Assembly: GCA_029216955.1 (NCBI GenBank)
Contig: JANAVB010010791.1
Location: 2,983,299 to 3,047,298 of the forward strand
Reading direction: 5' to 3'
Source of the DNA: Iris pallida
Taxonomy: Eukaryota > Streptophyta > Magnoliopsida > Asparagales > Iridaceae
Length of the DNA: 64,000 bases
The position numbers were made by a program, and so were the translations under genes. Shown piece after piece: positions 11,471 to 22,519 of the stretch. Position 1 is the stretch's first letter; each line of letters starts with the position of its first letter. The notes beneath the pieces are model-generated. The model had not been told where the DNA came from. It worked only from the letters and a program-made list of their open reading frames with translations, and ran no database searches.

Positions 11471-11767
11471 CTGGACACGTTGGCGATGTTTATTTCATCG
11501 TCCGACAATATTTGTTGATATTTTCTCTATGTATCACCAATTATTATAATTAATTCTATAATATTTGTATTTCGGGATTAGTACAACGAAACTGAGATCG
11601 GTCGATTCCAGTAATCTCACATCGCTGAAATTGACAAGATAAACACGTGGATCACTACAATAAGATTATTAACCTTACCGTTGATAATCTTATCTCGATT
11701 TGCGTATCGTAAGTTCGATGTACGAATAACGAAGTACAACTTTATATCTTTAATAATTAGACTAAAA

Positions 11768-11950
11768 TTGACCCTGTTTAACCAGAGTTGACCAGTTGAT
11801 CAAAAATTAACTGTAAGTCAACACTTGACCTAGTTTGACTAGATTGTTGACTAGAGTTGACCAGTTGACCAAAAGTCAAGTGTAAGTCAACACTTGACCT
11901 AGTTTGACTAGATTGTTGACCAGAGTTGACCTAGAGTTGAGTTGACTTAG
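11768..11950 (+). promoter_or_regulatory. Dense TTGAC (W-box core) cluster upstream of the LTR TATA box
   Basis: Counting by eye, the core TTGAC occurs about 12 times on the plus strand and about three times inverted (GTCAA) in roughly 190 bp, as two imperfect 75-bp repeats. TTGAC followed by C or T is the binding core of WRKY transcription factors. The cluster lies about 490-670 bp upstream of the TATA box and is kept in LTR B (27208-27400) and LTR C (33977-34165). A regulatory role is inferred. Confidence 0.5.
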
Positions 11951-12435
11951 AGAGCCTAGAATAATGTAGATTGCTTGTAGAGATTCAATTATTACAACTT
12001 GAACACCTTGTAACCTATGTTGCTCTAAATATGACTCTGTGGCTTCAGTTTGGACCTCTATGACTATCAGCTGTTCAGGTTATCAGACGAGTACATTCTC
12101 TGACCGTTTCATACTTGATAGGATTTACATTTATGCTCTAGATTACTTTACTTGATGCTGTCACGATGTTAACACGGATTGGTACTATATGGATCCTTTC
12201 ATAGATGTTATCCCCCTCGGGAGCATCGGGTTACAGTATGTCATGTGCGTTTCACTTTTATCATGTACTCCGGTGCTTTCACTATTCATGTGCACTCTCG
12301 TGATTCATGTACTCTCATGTTCACGGAGCCCCCATGTTTACATTCATGTGCACCCATTTATGGGCCCCCATGAGATATCATGTGCAATAACATAACCTGT
12401 CTGGATCCTTGTGTATTGATTGGGGTATGGGGGAG

Positions 12436-12443
12436 TATAAATA
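12436..12443 (+). promoter_or_regulatory. TATA box of LTR A
   Basis: gggggagTATAAATAGtcatg is a canonical TATA box and is conserved at 27886 in LTR B and 34648 in LTR C. It would place the transcript start near 12470, so most of the LTR upstream is U3. Confidence 0.65.
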
Positions 12444-13169
12444 GTCATGTGGACAATTTCCAAAGTAGTGTAGCCATGTACAACCTCTCATATTTATTAT
12501 CAAGCTGTTCACATGTCTAGCTTGTACTCTAAATCACTAGTTTACTATAGCTCTTTACTTATAGTAGATATTTTCTTACAGTCTCCTCTTTTACTCATGT
12601 ATATTCTCAATATTTTATGTATCTTACTCTATTGCATATTTATATATCCTGTCATATTATGAACTGCGTGAGATGTATTGTGCTCGCTCTCGTCCTGACT
12701 GGACCTGTTGAAAATTTTACAGAGGATGATGAGAAACCCAGTACCACTTACCATGGGACTTCCTTAGAGGATTTTTGTGACCTGGATCTCCAGTAGGATC
12801 CCTTAGCAGTGGATGTCACACCATTAGTTTAGATTAGTGATTTTCAGTTGTATTTATTCTCTATGGATTACTGTATTTGAGTTTTGAGATATTTTCTGGA
12901 TTGTGTTATCTTAGACACTTAGACTTCTCTGGTTGTATCTCTGCGGATCTTATTTCATTTTTATATCTGTCTGTCTATCTTATCATCCTGCCTTAAATAT
13001 GATTGAGACTGTATTCTGCTATGTCACCTCCATTCAGAGTGTATATAATGTACAGGTACCTTTATATTGTTAGATGATTGACCTAGGACAGCGTTCTACC
13101 GCCGACACTGCGGCGTAGGCTGGACGTACCCACTTCTTGTGCCCTTACTCTAGGGTGCGGGTCGTGACA

Positions 13170-14079
13170 TGTTTTTAGTGGTGGCCCATACAGGTCGAGT
13201 TTATGTAGTGGTATTCGAACTAGAGTATCACTACAGCCTGCAGTAGGATTAGGATATTTTTGAAGGTACTCAATCACAGTTAGGATTCCTTGAGAGATTC
13301 ATGGGACGACCCTTGAGAATCTTATTTAAACTTCAATTTGAAATCATTTCCCTTGTTTGTTGCTCTTACTCCTTGATTATTGAATTTGATTTTGTTGGAT
13401 CGTTGTTGATTTTGATTTTTCTATCGAGATAAATTTTATGGCTTGAGTTACGATATTTTCTGATAACATATGTTGACGGGAATACAGGGATGGTAAAACG
13501 TCTACTTGATTATGGAACCTGTAGTTTATCGCAACCATATTAGCTGGCGTGGCAGAAACATAGGGACCTGACTTCGGATGTACGTATCTTGGTTATGAGA
13601 TTTGAAATTTCTTGCAGCTATACTAGTCGACATAGCGAGATTTCCAGATGACATGATTGTAGAGGTGCATAACCCAGTTATGGAATCTATCGTTTATCGC
13701 AGCCTTGCTTATTGGCATGGCGAGGACTCTAAGTAACATGATTTTGGACAGACGCGTATGATTATCAGATTGTATCTTGAGAAGGGTTTTAAACATATCA
13801 TCTCTATCGTACCATTCTGTTGTTATAAATTGTATTCCATCATCAAATAACTTAGGAGTAGGAGTATGAGTAGGAGTAGCTTTAGTTGTTATTATAAATC
13901 TAGTGTAACTTCTTGCTGTGATTTTTTTCCTAATACAATGAATCGATGATTTTTGCTAGACCTTAACTTGGATTTGATATTATAGCTCTGGTTTCAAAAT
14001 GGTTTCTTTTTTTTTAAACAGATAAGCAGAACAGATTTTATCATTATTTCCTTCTTGCCATTATTTCTTGTATTACCTT

Positions 14080-14156
<77 letters not shown>

Positions 14157-14799
14157 GACACAGATACTTGCCTGACACGTATGCATGCTACACTTGATTA
14201 CCAACCTATCTAAATGCATATTGATATGTTTGATGTTAATTTCTCAAAATTCCAATATTTCTAATATAGTAAAGTATCAGTGACTAGTTCTCTGTTTTCC
14301 AGATTAAATTCGTAAATTAAATATAAATTTTATGTTATTAGTCGTTGTTTACATCACTGCACATGTATGTTATATACAGGATTTCAAGTTTTAAAGAAAT
14401 TGGTTGAGTTTTGTGTTTGAATTTGTCAAATCTGAGACTGTGTGCATATTAACCCTTTAAGCCTGAATTCTAAGTGATTAGTCAATTTGTAGTTTTTTAA
14501 ATGTAATGTTTTGAGCCGTATACATTGTTGTATGTAGGGATATAATGTTAGGTTTCATACTCTTATATGTTAGGTTGTGGTTGTGGTAAACGTTGGGTTG
14601 GTTTTGATGTTCGAATTTGTCCAAAATCCTGAAAACTGAATACATATTAACATTTTTACATTGCTTTCAAATGTGTAGTTCAATTTCGGATTAATATGTA
14701 ATGTTGAACTAAACTGAACGATTGAACCCTTTATTTCAAGTTTTAAACCATGTACACTTGACACTTTACACTAATGTTCACAACTGCCATGTTCATAAA

Positions 14800-14887
<88 letters not shown>

Positions 14888-15637
14888 TATGCATACATGT
14901 TATAATGTATAGATACATAATTAAATCTCTACCTCTCTATACATATAGATATACATATATATATGGTTAGCCATGCATGTTATGAGTAAATAGCTTGTGC
15001 CTTGTAGACTGTTTAACCAATATGCCATGAATAGTGTAACTTGATAGCTATTGTTTTGAGACCCAAATCCTCCTATACACTTTCATATATATTTCACACA
15101 CACAAGCCTACTATCTAACCATATGAACATGTCCACATACACCCATACACACACTAACCACATAACCTTTACATAATGTTAGCTTTTCCTTCTCTAACAC
15201 TCTCTCTTTCTATATATATTATATTGTGATTGGATTCAATGCTATTGACTTTCGTTCCTTAAACTTTTGGTTTTGATTTTTCTTAAATAGTACCCCTTTA
15301 TAGATGATTAGTAGTTATCTTATTTTATTTTTGATAATTACCAGTTTTCATATATGATGGTAGACTGCCTTACAGCCTTGATGATTATTGTTTTTATAAC
15401 TTTTCTAATTCAACACCCTTGATTGCTTGTATGTTTTGATACCCTATGATTGTTTTGGTCTAGTGTGACTAGTATACCTAGATGAGACTTTCATTACCAC
15501 CTTATGCCATGACCCTGTATGCCGTCCTTTTAAATTGTATGATTGATTAAGTTTTGAGACTTTGATTGTGGGGGTTTGACCTAGAAGGGTAGGAACATTT
15601 TAATTTCGAGGACGAAATTTTTATAAGGTGGGTAGAA
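13170..15637 (+). other. Internal region A of the array, noncoding
   Basis: The sequence after the LTR begins tgtttttagtggtggcccat, a stretch shared with internal regions B and C and, loosely, with the element at 37825. No gag, protease, reverse transcriptase or integrase motif was found in any frame. It carries (TA)n tracts at 14083-14153 and 14801-14884, which account for most of the length difference from region B. Its last 36 bp are the conserved end motif. Confidence 0.85.
15602..15637 (+). other. Polypurine tract and conserved 3' motif before LTR B
   Basis: ttcgaggacgaaatttttat followed by the purine-rich aaggtgggtagaa abuts the TG of LTR B. The purine tract would prime plus-strand DNA synthesis. 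The same motif precedes LTR C (30973-31008) and, in a variant form, LTR E (43716-43749). Confidence 0.7.
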
Positions 15638-16347
15638 TGTAAGCACCCTGAATTTTGGATTGATTTTTAAAATTTTCTGATTTAATTATTTTCAATATAT
15701 ATTACTATTTGATTATTATTTGATTTAGTGTACTTTTTCGTGCCTTTGATATTTGGAGTATCAGGAATGTTCATATCTGGAAACCTTCTTCACGAGTTTT
15801 GTAGTGGACAGGATTACCTTCATGATGGTATATAATGTCCCATCCAAACTTATTCTCTTGTACTTTTTTTGCTTCGCACAACTTCGGGTCGATTTAGACC
15901 ATTTGATATTAATTAATTTTCCCACTCTTTTCCTTGATCATTATTAGCACGTTGCCGTGACTTTTAATTTAGGAGCACAAGGCTAGTCATTTTCTTGAAA
16001 CCAACTTCTCATGCATGATCTACTCGAGACGCTCTTCACTCATGACCTTCGTGTCCCACTCAGACACACCATCTTGTGCTCTATTTGCTTCACACAACTT
16101 TTCTGACACGTGACCCGATTTGATTTCACCCCACGGTGTCACATTTATTTTTCGACTTGAATTGTGGATACCCTGTCGACCCAAACCTGACAGCCCCAAA
16201 TATGGATATGGTCCACATTGAGCCTACTATCCGCATGACACTTGTATCCCATTTATTTGAGCTCCCACATGCTACTTATTTACCCATGATCATAAACACC
16301 TAAAAATAATTTATTTATTGCACCTAGTCCATTTTGGCCCAACCCGG
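15638..16347 (+). repeat. LTR B, left part
   Basis: It starts TGTAAGCACCCTGAATTTTG and matches LTR A base for base up to ggcccaacccgg. There it is interrupted by the Tat-type element; the last five bases, cccgg at 16343-16347, are the target duplication. It continues at 24974. Confidence 0.92.
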
Positions 16348-16689
16348 TGTAGAAGCATGGAAAATATTAAAGAAAATAACCCATGCGGCCAAAGAACCCC
16401 ATGCGGCTCAGAAAGTTCATACGGCTCAGAGAGTCATGCGGCATAAGGTACTATACGGTCCAAGACATCCCATGCGGCTCAGAAGACACGTGGCGGGACA
16501 GCCCTCTCCTCTGCCCTCTCGCATTAATTGTTTGACGGCTGACAACTCTGAAAAAATGACAACCCTGACACAAAAAGAAGTAATTATGACTCTGTCATAA
16601 TGAAAGACTTCTAGGGAAGAGAAAAGAGATCTCTGACACAAATCCCCCGAGACCCATAAAGATGCCACGTGGCTTTGCCACGTGGGTGT

Positions 16690-16990
16690 TCGTATGCGAC
16701 TCGAGCAAAGACTTCTCATGCGGTTCAGAATGGAGCCGTCCTATGCGGCTCAGGCCGAGACAGCCTCATGCGGCTCGAGCAAAGACTTCTCATGCGGTTC
16801 AGAATGGAGCCGTCCTATGTGGCTTAGGCCGAGACAGCCTCATGCGGCTCGAGCAAAGACTTCTCATGCGGTTCAGAATGGAGCCGTCCTATGCGGCTCA
16901 GGCCGAGACCGCCTCATGCGGCTCGAGCAAAGACTTTTCATGCGGTTCAAGAGGACCATTTCCATGCGGCTCAGGCGGATGTATCCCTAT
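16690..16990. repeat. 74-bp tandem repeats built from the word atgcggctc
   Basis: cggctcgagcaaag recurs at 16771, 16845 and about 16919, with a first copy one base different near 16697: a 74-bp period. Each unit has catgcggctc, catgcggttc and ctatgcggctc. The 3' LTR has the same array at 23836-24135 (steps 23841, 23915, 23989, 24063). Confidence 0.92.
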
Positions 16991-17423
16991 GCGGCTCGCA
17001 ATGATCACCTCCATGAGAGGGCCACTGCCCAGGCAGTCCTGACACGTGGCCTTAACCATATGCGGCCCAAAATCATATGCGGCTCACTCGTCATGCGGTT
17101 CAGATCCCCCCAATGGCTCCTAGGACACGTGTCCTAAGCCGATCAATTCTTCAGATTTATTGCAATCAAAGATGGGGTCAAATCCCAAAAATCTGGGACA
17201 CGTGGCATGAGAATAAATCTAATTTATTCGCAGACATCAGAAGACCATTATGAGGAAGATTTATTCCAATCAGCATTAATTGCTGATAGGATTTGGTGTA
17301 ATCTACACTCAATGACTCGGATTCGTCGCAATCAAAAGCGAACAGCCTAGATTTACTAATCCATAGGCCGCCGCCATCTCCATGAAGCAATCATTGGCAA
17401 CCCTAATGAGGAGATCACACTAT

Positions 17424-17432
17424 TATAAATAG
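17424..17432 (+). promoter_or_regulatory. TATA box of the Tat-type 5' LTR
   Basis: actatTATAAATAGcaagg is a canonical plant TATA box and is repeated at 24566-24574 in the 3' LTR. A transcript would start roughly 30 bp downstream. Confidence 0.65.
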
Positions 17433-17830
17433 CAAGGTGCAATTCCCTTGTAAAGATATATACGGTCAGAGAGAGATACAGATATGCAGGGAGACTCCCC
17501 CAATAATCAGAGAAAAAATACGCAGAGAGAGAGAGAAGCCAGAAGAGTAATAGAGGGAGAACAAGAAGAGCATTTCTTCATCAACGCCAACCATCTCTTC
17601 GCAGGAGCCAAGGCTGCATACCGATCGTGCAAGGAGTAAGGCAAGGCTGCCGTCGCCTTCCCGAGCCTCTATCGTCACCCCCCAGAATCTAAAATAAACA
17701 ATTATACTTAGACTGCTGTACCTAGGTTTTCGTTCCTAGGCTTTCTTTGTACAAGCGAGTTTGTAAAGTGAAGTAAAAGTTCGGTCCTTCGATAATTGTT
17801 CTATTCTTTTATATTTCATGGCAAACACGA

Positions 17831-17848
17831 TGGCGACTCTGCTGGAGA
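17831..17848 (+). other. Primer binding site of the Tat-type element
   Basis: TGGCGACTCTGCTGGAGA begins three bases after the LTR end. It resembles the tRNA-Arg-type primer site of Tat/Ogre elements as I know them. It fixes the element on the plus strand, opposite to its gene. Confidence 0.75.
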
Positions 17849-18540
17849 CAAACTTCTCCACTCCTGCCATGTCCTCATTACCTCTGAGTGGGAAGGCTCC
17901 GTCGAAGAAACCTTCATACCTGCCATGTCCCCATTACCTCTGAGCAAGTATGTCGGTTCCCTTTCAACCTATTATCTGTACCCACAACCGGAGTACGACA
18001 AGGATAATAGGTCCACAAATGTCCTCTGTTGACCACAAACGTCCTCTGTTGACCAAATGTCCTCTGTTGACCACAAATGTCCTCTGTTGACCACCAATAC
18101 CCTCCGTCGAGTTCACTCCTGCCATGTACTCATTACCTCTGAGTAGGAAAACTCTACGTCTAAAAAACTTCCCTGCTTGCCATGTCCTCATTACCTCTGA
18201 GCAAATATATCGGTTCCCCTTCATCCTATTATCCGTATCTTAAACCAGGGTACGCCAAGGATAATAGGCCCACAAATATCCTCAGCTAAGTTTCTTAGCA
18301 CAAACCCACCATCTCATCATGCCCCAGGAGCCCAGCTACTCTACGACATTCCTTTTCCCAATACCAAGAGCACCCATGACCACTTTGCCATGGCCGCTTC
18401 AGGTATCCTGACCAAAGCTTGTTATCTGTACCTAAAACCAAGATATGCTATAGGTAACAGGTCCACAAATGTATCCCCTATGCGGGGGAGAACATCACCA
18501 CAATATCACAGGCACAGCAAGCAATACAAATGAAGGGTAG
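17849..18540 (+). repeat. Leader with stem-loops and 20-bp repeats, no gene
   Basis: About five tandem copies of a 20-bp unit (cacaaatgtcctctgttgac) lie at 18013-18110. Three longer blocks carry inverted repeats: CCTATTATC at 17968-17976 pairs with GATAATAGG at 18003-18011; the same pair is at 18225-18233 and 18260-18268; an imperfect pair is at 18426-18434 and 18451-18460. Copies of tgccatgtcctcattacctc alternate with them. This is where retroelements keep packaging signals, but no such role is shown. Confidence 0.75.
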
Positions 18541-18554
18541 AATTGAAAGTACTC

Positions 18555-18560
18555 TTTATT
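18555..18560 (-). terminator. Poly(A) signal of the antisense gene
   Basis: On the minus strand AATAAA lies about 90 nt past the stop codon at 18650, in T-rich DNA (cttttttcttccttcaaaat just upstream). This is the position of a plant near-upstream element. Confidence 0.5.
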
Positions 18561-18649
18561 TTGAAGGAAGAAAAAAGTATTACATATTTCGGGATCACGT
18601 CCCCTTCAGAAAGAAAGAAAACAGAAACGAAACAAGAAGAAGAGGCCGA

Positions 18650-20056
18650 CTACAGCTCAGCATTACTCAATTCTAGGAGGCGGTCTCTCACTGAGGTGGT
18701 CTCCCGCTCAATGCATTGTCGAGCCCAACGCTCGGCCTCCTGGAATAACCGCTCCTCATTGTCCAAGCCCAGAAGCGCCTGAGAGTCATCTTCCAATTTC
18801 TTCAGGGCAGTCTCCAGGTCAGTCGAAGCTTGAGTAACCCTGTCAGCCTCCTGAACAATTAGTCCCCTGTCATTTCGGACAGCCTCAAGTTCAGACTCCA
18901 AGAAAGTCAGCTTCTTCTGAAGCGCAAGGATCTGCTCCCGCGTCTCAGTAATCTCACGAGAGACAGACTCCTTCCGAGCTGTGACATTTTCATTCGCGTA
19001 ACTCAATTGATCATACCGATCAGATAAGTCGCTGAGATCCCTCAGTATAGCTGGTCTGGTCTTATCCCGAGCAGCTCTGGCCCTCTCTATAACAGCGATA
19101 AGGGAATTCCGCTCCTCGTTTATAACAATAGACAGATCAGCCTGCCGCAATACTCGAAGTTCGGCCACCAGCTGATCAGCCTCCAACAATTTTGCCTCCA
19201 GAAGTGAAGCCATCCCTGCATCACCAGGAAGGTTCCTAAGGATATTTACTTGACCCTGGGCGCATTGTCGGGCCAAGGTGAAGGAGGTCCCTCTTTCTGT
19301 AGCGGCCTCGATTCCCTTCTTCAAATGACGATGAAAACTGGCAACGACGTCCTGCAATGCGTCGTCCAGAACTTCAGCAGAGGATAGCGTCAGGGGAAGC
19401 AGGAACGACAACGTCGGAGAAGTAACGCTAGAGCTCGCCACCAGGGGAACGGAGTCCGAGTAGAACGATACATGAATGGAGGCCAACTCGTCTTCCGTCG
19501 CCCAGAGAGCTCGGATACTCGGTAGGGCAGAAAGGTTGATTCTAGGAGCCGTCGGAGCAGAGGATGACGCAAGGACCATCGTTCCCTGCCCCGACTGCCC
19601 CGATAACTGGCCCGCTATACTCGAGCCCCCAGAAGGCCCATCAAGACAAGTCGGACGGTGAGGAGGTACACCCTTCTCCACCAATGCCCCTTTGGTAGGG
19701 GTTGTCTCAACGACGTCCATCCTCGGCACTGGAGGGGCGGGACCTGTATGTCCAGAATAACAATCAATCGACGTAACTCGAAGGACGTGATGATAGAGCA
19801 GATAGGCTTCCTCACAGGTTAAGATTCGACTAATCTTACCAGGGGAGGGGCATGAAGGCTGCAGCTCATCCACAACTGGCATGGTCCCCTCACCCGCGAT
19901 CCCCGAGTTAAACTCAGTCACGTCCTCTGCCCCCATCACCTTGAAGGGGGATACAGATTGATCTGCGGCATCTTGAAAAGAAACAGGCTCACGAGAGTCC
20001 CCGTCATCGTGGGTCACCGCCTCGACATCTTGAAACTCTTCTTCTTCTCCTGACAC
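18650..20056 (-). CDS. Antisense gene, last exon: acidic/Ser-rich linker and coiled coil
   Basis: This exon starts at 20056 right after an AG acceptor and is open for 468 codons to a stop at 18650. The first 20 residues are acidic. Residues up to about 235 are low-complexity Pro/Ser-rich, with a hydrophobic helix at about 78-95. From about 235 to the end the sequence is heptad-like, rich in Leu, Glu, Arg and Gln (REITETREQILALQKKL, then KKLEDDSQALLGLDNEERLF), so a long coiled coil is expected. It should mediate self-association or partner binding. No break is seen in this exon. Confidence 0.6.
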   Translation of the reverse strand: MSGEEEEFQDVEAVTHDDGDSREPVSFQDAADQSVSPFKVMGAEDVTEFNSGIAGEGTMPVVDELQPSCPSPGKISRILTCEEAYLLYHHVLRVTSIDCYSGHTGPAPPVPRMDVVETTPTKGALVEKGVPPHRPTCLDGPSGGSSIAGQLSGQSGQGTMVLASSSAPTAPRINLSALPSIRALWATEDELASIHVSFYSDSVPLVASSSVTSPTLSFLLPLTLSSAEVLDDALQDVVASFHRHLKKGIEAATERGTSFTLARQCAQGQVNILRNLPGDAGMASLLEAKLLEADQLVAELRVLRQADLSIVINEERNSLIAVIERARAARDKTRPAILRDLSDLSDRYDQLSYANENVTARKESVSREITETREQILALQKKLTFLESELEAVRNDRGLIVQEADRVTQASTDLETALKKLEDDSQALLGLDNEERLFQEAERWARQCIERETTSVRDRLLELSNAEL

Positions 20057-20134
20057 CTAAAAGAGGGAACGAAGACGATTAGAATTGAAGCTCGAAGGAA
20101 AGAAGGAAGAAGGAGTCGAGAGCAGTTCTGTTAC

Positions 20135-20542
20135 CTCTGACGCAAGGTTGACTTCTTCTCCACTTTCTTTTATGACTAGCGGGCGGTGCCTAGTCGCAAC
20201 CAGCTTCCGAGATCGAGAAACACCGCCAACAGGAGAAACTTGCCTGCTATATTTCGGAGTAGGACCAGGCGCAACGAGGGACTGATCCCCCAACATCTCA
20301 TCTGACAAAACATGCGGCTGACCCACCTCTGCGTCTACCACTGGAAGGATAGAGTCATCTTTATCATGCTCGTTGCCTTCATCACCCTCAGCAGCGGAAT
20401 CCAAATCTGGCACTTCGGCTCTAGTTTTTCTTTTCTTGGCCCCTTGAGAGCCTTCCTCCAAACCGGTACCAACAATAAAACTGGTACCTGGGTTAAAGCC
20501 GACCGGGGGTTTGTTCGCCATGACATGATACAAAGCCGCCAC
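20135..20542 (-). CDS. Antisense gene, linker between PMD region and coiled coil
   Basis: Open from 20542. It carries a basic stretch resembling a nuclear signal (KKRKTR), then an acidic Glu/Asp run, then a Ser/Arg-rich segment. It ends at a GT donor (20134-20133). A 78-bp intron with a TTTTAG acceptor (20058-20057) joins it in phase 0 to the last exon, giving LASE-VSGEEEE at the junction. The frame differs by one base from the PMD part upstream. Confidence 0.6.
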
Positions 20543-20544
20543 AA

Positions 20545-21075
20545 GATCTCCACTGACTCCTTAATGGCAGGGACCGAGAAAATGGTACGAGTATGGAACG
20601 AATCATAGTATTGCCAAGCCCTGATACCATCAAGAAGGCTACCTTCATAACCCAGACAAGAACTGGGGCTGTCCAGACAAAGTTGGCTGTATCCAAACTG
20701 CCAAGCAAACCTGATAGGCAGGTAAGGCTCCAGAAAGACAGTATTGTGATTACGATACACCAGATGTGCGGGACGGATGTTACGCAGCCATAGGAGCATC
20801 TGGCCATCCAGAAGCTGAGGGGGCGCGATACCGTCAATATGTACAGGCTCTATGTCCCTAGCGGTAAATCGAGGGACGGATACGAAAATATGATACTTAT
20901 CTGTCTTTGCCAATGCCATCCGGCAAGCCCGCATGGTCTCACATTCCCAAGGCTCGTCACGATAGCGGAAGATAAATGCGTCATCATCAGTCACACCATC
21001 TTCGGAGCCCGGTCTCATCAAAGACGGATAGTGTATCAGCAGCCATCCCATCAAATAGTGATAAGGCAACTCAGT
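20545..21075 (-). CDS. Antisense gene, C-terminal half of the PMD region
   Basis: The frame is the same as that of the piece upstream; only the TGA at 21076-21078 separates them. It contains the most diagnostic motif, EPYLPIRFAWQFGYSQL, followed by GSLLDGIRAWQYY, which fits the conserved C-terminal block of plant-mobile-domain proteins. Near 20562 one base seems lost in a run of A and G: the frame then runs out of phase while the linker frame begins in DLVAALYHVM. I infer a frameshift rather than an intron because no GT/AG pair fits. Confidence 0.6.
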
Positions 21076-22517
21076 TCATTCAAAATCCTTGGTCATGTCG
21101 CGAGCAATGATTTTGGATGTGAAGGTACGAAGGCTACGGTGTATGCTACACACCATGGCCGAGAGGAGAGCTAGCCTAATTCGCACAACTAACTTCACAG
21201 CCGGAAGGATGAAGTTACGACTAATTCTCTCGATAGAACCGGCTCCTCCCGAGACTACACAATTTCGTAGCCAGGTCATCAAAAATCCCGCCAGAAGTGC
21301 TTTCTCGGACAGCTCTTGAGTATCCTGGTAAAAGTAACCAAAAGCGTCAGTCTTGCTCCCGAATCTGTCACTGGTAGTGGCCACTCTCTTAGCCGACGAC
21401 ACCAAGTCCTTAACCGCTTCCCGAGATCGAGGGCGACGAGAGGTGACTTGACCTGAGGCATCTGTCGGAAAGAGATAGTGCACCCAGTCCTTGGTATGGG
21501 GAGCATTCCCTTCCGAGTTACTATCCTTTCGGGTTATCTGATGACATGTGCTATAATGGCACAATATCTCTTGGTAAAGAGCCACGAAGCCAGGATACCG
21601 TCGTTCCAAATCTTCGAGTTCCTCATTAGTGGGAGTATACGCTTCAAAAGCTTCGTCCCCCCAAGGAAGCTTGGAGACCGCGTGCATTTCATGGAGCGCG
21701 AGTCCCATTTCCCCTACAGGTGTGTAAAAGGTCCCCGTACGGCAATTATACATCTCCAGCAGAGACATGAACAACTTATTGTTTATGGACAAGCCATGAC
21801 TGGTGCCTCGGATAGCGTGGTAAAGGCCAATCTCGCACAAAAAGGCCTCATACTTCTGCAAGATCCAAGTAGACAAATTGGTCCACGAGGGAATAGGGTG
21901 TACCCAACCAGGGAACATCAACCGACCAACGGGATAGGAGCCTTTCCGAGCAAGTTGATTTATAAAAGTATCGGCGGTAGAAAATGTGAAGTTAGGGCCC
22001 GCCACATTCAGGAAAGAACCTGGGACCAACCCCGTCACAGAACAGCTAGTATGCACCTTGCCGACAGTCACGGACTTCAGGTTGTTATTATAATGGATGT
22101 TCTCCACGAACATCCCACTTCTGGTAGGGGTTAAAGTCTCCTCCATCTTTCGGTCCAATGGGAGCATATTGAACCAAGATAATGGGAAGTGTCGCTCCAT
22201 CTGGGGGATGCGGATCGCCATCCCGTTAGAGACAAAACTCCAATTCTCCGATACCTCCAGAACGTGATTGTTCTCCACGGTTAATACGTCTCCAAAAAAG
22301 AACGCAGGCTTCAAATACTCCCCTTCAAATTTCCCGGAGTTCATCATAGCATTAAGGAAATAGAAAGACTGATTCTTGATGGCATTCAATCTAGCCAGAG
22401 GCTCATCGCTCGGAAACTGGTCCGTCATATGCTGAACAATATGGTCGTACCTGTAGCCGAGAGCAGCTTGAGCGCTACCCACCAAGAGTTCTCCAGCAGC
22501 GTTAACCGGCAGATTTA
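21076..22517 (-). CDS. Antisense gene, N-terminal half of the PMD region
   Basis: The exon begins after a ttttcttcAG acceptor (22519-22518) with VNLPVNAAGELLVG and is open to a TGA at 21076-21078. Upstream of 22518 the same frame runs into the atgcggctc repeats, which cannot be coding. Motifs are GSYPVGRLMFPGWVHPIPSW and GEMGLALHEMHAVSKLPWG; the latter matches the block in which PMD proteins read GEM...LDD...LLGLP. A Glu-rich TNEELEDLERRYPGFVALYQ helix follows. The acceptor phase does not match the exon-1 donor, so one junction or one base is wrong here. Confidence 0.6.
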
Positions 22518-22519
22518 CT

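Larger units (their letters stand above)
8804..13169 (+). repeat. LTR A of the array
   Basis: It starts TGTGAGCACCCTGAATTTCG and ends GGGTCGTGACA, matching LTRs B and C along its length. It is the most diverged of the three. In order it contains: a (CCACCA)-rich tract at about 9990-10110; a GC-rich patch to 10320; 159-bp tandem repeats at about 10780-11470; a TTGAC-rich cluster at 11768-11950; a TATA box at 12436; and a long leader. The only candidate flanking duplication is gaata at 8799-8803, whose partner is not visible because the array's right end is broken. No gene is present. Confidence 0.9.
16348..17827 (+). repeat. 5' LTR of the Tat-type element
   Basis: It starts TGTAGAAGCATGG and ends TTCATGGCAAACA. 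It has the atgcggctc motif throughout and 74-bp tandem repeats at 16690-16990. A TATA box (TATAAATAG) lies at 17424-17432, so transcripts should start near 17455. Its near-identity to the 3' LTR marks a recent insertion. Confidence 0.92.

Noticed and set aside
10837..11508. Long minus-strand open frames in LTRs A, B and C (also 26437-26964, 33199-33726)
   Set aside because: They are held open by a 159-bp (53-codon) repeat and resemble no protein; the sequence is LTR U3.
13170..13200. Initiator-Met primer site after LTR A
   Set aside because: The TGGTATCAGAGC core is absent; tggtggcccat does not match it.
16690..16990. CRISPR-like regular repeat arrays (also 3897-4364, 50248-50480)
   Set aside because: The repeats are contiguous or degenerate, lie in plant LTRs, and no Cas gene exists here.
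16662..17137. Open frames with Met-Arg-Leu repeats in the Tat-type LTRs, also at 23806-24266
   Set aside because: They translate the 74-bp LTR repeat and are open in three frames at once.
21478..22134. 218-codon plus-strand open frame opposite the antisense gene
   Set aside because: It is the shadow of the conserved minus-strand PMD exon and shows no motif of its own.
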